A DNA stretch of 14,846 nucleotides, taken from PGYR01 sp034670025. GTDB taxonomy: Bacteria; Bacteroidota; Ignavibacteria; Kapaibacteriales; UBA2268. Under the pieces are notes generated by a model. It did not search any database, was not told the origin of the DNA, and saw only the letters and a program-made list of their open reading frames with translations. The stretch covers positions 1-14,846 of the forward strand of contig JAXMOE010000014.1 of assembly GCA_034670025.1 (NCBI GenBank), given 5' to 3'. Position 1 is the stretch's first letter. Each line of letters opens with the position of its first letter. Below are positions 13,861 to 14,846 of this stretch, one piece after another. Position numbers and translations under genes: made by a program.

Positions 13861-14141
13861 ATTGGACTGTACAAGCAGTAAATGATTTAAAATCAATTTA
13901 TGATTTTATCGCAAATAACTCCAAAAGATACGCCGATGTTCAGGTAAATAAAATACTGAAAAGCGTAGAATTGATTAAAGAAAACAATCAAATTGGACGC
14001 ATGGTGCCTGAATTTCAGAATGATAAAATCAGAGAAATAATTAAAGGCAATTATAGAATTGTTTATCTAATTGTCAATCAATCCCAAATAGATGTTGTTA
14101 CTGTTCATCACAGCTCTAAAGCTTTCAAATTAGATTCTTAA
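13848..14141 (+). CDS. RelE/ParE family toxin
   Basis: 97 residues, typical size. It starts MVTVNWTVQAVNDLKSIYDF, the 'W-x-x-x-A-x-x-D-L-x-x-I' opening of ParE/RelE proteins. The centre (GRMVPEF then IREIIKGNYRIVYLI, about 50-75) and the closing strand VVTVHHSSKAF (84-93, His87/88) complete the fold. ParE members poison DNA gyrase and RelE members cleave mRNA on the ribosome; the IREIIKGNYRIVY core is shared by both, so the target cannot be assigned. It is downstream of and overlaps its antitoxin. Both frames are intact. It converges on the small membrane-protein gene with only five bases between stops. Confidence 0.85.
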   Translation: MVTVNWTVQAVNDLKSIYDFIANNSKRYADVQVNKILKSVELIKENNQIGRMVPEFQNDKIREIIKGNYRIVYLIVNQSQIDVVTVHHSSKAFKLDS

Positions 14142-14146
14142 TTCCC

Positions 14147-14593
14147 CTACCCATCCGACCGAAGCGATGGCAAATCATATTTAGGTGGGTCATATACACC
14201 CTCAGCTTTTTGTTCATTAGCCCTTAGTGTTATAAACCCCAGTGCAAACAAAGAATGGAACAAGAAGAATATCCATTTGTTAGCAGTAGGGTAATAATTA
14301 TATATACTTATCATTCCAGCAAAGCCGACAATAGAAATTAGAAACAAATATATACTGTACTTATGCTTATACTTTTTAATGAACTGGCTTGTGTGATTTT
14401 CATATATCCCATTCTTCACTAAAACTGAATCAATTATAACTAATAGAAGCGCGACTGTATTTGATAGAATTGTATCTAAGAAAGTCCTGCCATTATTAAA
14501 GAAAGGTAAAGACATTATGTAGAACGCCATAATTGGCACTCCAAATACCATTTCTTTAAAAATACTAAACTTCTTTCTCTCTATGTAAGCCAT
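14147..14593 (-). CDS. Small four-helix membrane protein of unknown function
   Basis: 148 residues. A basic N-terminus (ERKK) is followed by four probable transmembrane helices at about 12-31, 40-60, 79-98 and 105-123. A basic loop (FIKKYKHKYS) lies between helices 2 and 3 and the C-terminal tail is polar (ANEQKAEGVYDPPKYD). No catalytic motif is visible and no family is recognised. AGAGAGAAG lies before the ATG as a plausible ribosome site. Its stop faces the toxin stop five bases away, with no visible terminator between them. A role as an immunity or partner protein for the toxin-antitoxin pair is not supported, because it is on the opposite strand. Confidence 0.7.
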   Translation of the reverse strand: MAYIERKKFSIFKEMVFGVPIMAFYIMSLPFFNNGRTFLDTILSNTVALLLVIIDSVLVKNGIYENHTSQFIKKYKHKYSIYLFLISIVGFAGMISIYNYYPTANKWIFFLFHSLFALGFITLRANEQKAEGVYDPPKYDLPSLRSDG

Positions 14594-14773
14594 AATTCTT
14601 CTCTCTATTTTATACTAACTTAATAAAATATAGTAAGCTGGGCAAATGATTTTTTTCTATACAGAATATAAACTTCCCACCTAACTCCTCCGCGTCAATG
14701 AGGGCTATGATTTTAAAAGCCCAACATTTCCTAAATTCATGATTTATTACTAACTTGATTGAATACCAAAAAA

Positions 14774-14781
14774 CAAATTTG
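14774..14781 (+). promoter_or_regulatory. Near-consensus -7 element (CAAATTTG) before the last lipoprotein gene
   Basis: CAAATTTG differs from TAnnTTTG only in its first base and lies six bases before the ATG at 14788. A TTG at 14755-14757 is about 16 bases upstream and could be the -33 box. As at 765-777, the mRNA would be nearly leaderless. Confidence 0.4.
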
Positions 14782-14787
14782 ACTAAA

Positions 14788-14846
14788 ATGAAAAAAATCC
14801 TACTTATTTCCCTGCTGCTACTGCTTGTTGTTTTTTCTTGTAAAGA
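14788..14846 (+). CDS. Lipoprotein, 3' partial (first 19 codons only)
   Basis: The window ends 59 bases into this frame. The visible part reads MKKILLISLLLLLVVFSCK: two Lys, a long Leu/Val run and a lipobox VFSC (Cys18). This is a textbook lipoprotein signal, so the product is most likely exported and lipid-anchored. Nothing else can be said. The promoter-like box just upstream supports the start. Confidence 0.7.
   Translation, partial: MKKILLISLLLLLVVFSCK

Noticed and set aside
14147..14175. CCATC/GATGG pairing between the toxin and membrane-protein stops, as a shared bidirectional terminator.
   Set aside because: The stem is five base pairs with mismatched interior and no T-run on either strand.
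14701..14723. GGGCT/AGCCC inverted repeat upstream of the last lipoprotein gene, as a terminator or operator.
   Set aside because: The stem is only five base pairs and has no T-run on either strand.

Overview
The window looks like an ordinary chromosomal segment of an AT-rich member of the Bacteroidota/FCB group. Three signs point there: a type IX secretion (T9SS) C-terminal sorting domain on the first gene, a fused lpxC-fabZ gene, and several TAnnTTTG promoter elements of the Bacteroidota type. The genus cannot be told from this sequence. No tRNA, rRNA, CRISPR array, insertion sequence or phage gene was seen.

Layout. 1-742: 3' end of a secreted Ig-like/T9SS cargo gene and its terminator. 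765-1139: a small lipoprotein gene on the plus strand. 1092-3911 (minus): purF-like amidophosphoribosyltransferase, then yraN, then a small outer-membrane beta-barrel gene, tightly packed; the last overlaps the lipoprotein gene tail to tail by 48 bp. 3932-4171 (plus): a 79-codon ORF that looks like the severed C-terminal end of an AlgX/AlgJ-type SGNH acyltransferase. 4168-10066 (minus): a long run in transcription order of a WbaP-like sugar-phosphate transferase, a DUF1207-like envelope protein, ssb, a HAD phosphatase, cmk, ispH and a lipoprotein. Most junctions are overlapping or only a few bases apart, and an internal promoter probably serves ispH. 10067-10380: the only long gene-free stretch, with two convergent promoter-like boxes in inverted repeat. 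10381-12576 (minus): lpxC-fabZ then lpxA. 12667-13491 (minus): a lipoprotein gene with its own terminator. 13678-14141 (plus): a RelE/ParE-type toxin-antitoxin pair. 14147-14593 (minus): a small four-helix membrane protein. 14788-end (plus): the first 19 codons of another lipoprotein.

Function. The dominant theme is the cell envelope: lipid A synthesis (LpxC, LpxA, and FabZ, which draws on the same acyl-ACP pool), initiation of a surface polysaccharide on undecaprenyl phosphate (WbaP-like), isoprenoid precursor supply (IspH), and several lipoproteins and beta-barrels. Nucleotide and DNA housekeeping genes (purF, cmk, ssb, yraN) are interleaved.

Novelty. I found no clear undescribed system. 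The items most worth checking are the SGNH fragment with a terminator inside it, the convergent inverted-repeat promoters upstream of the polysaccharide initiator, the leaderless-looking lipoprotein genes, two non-ATG starts whose ribosome sites lie in the preceding gene, and the sense/antisense overlap of two real genes.
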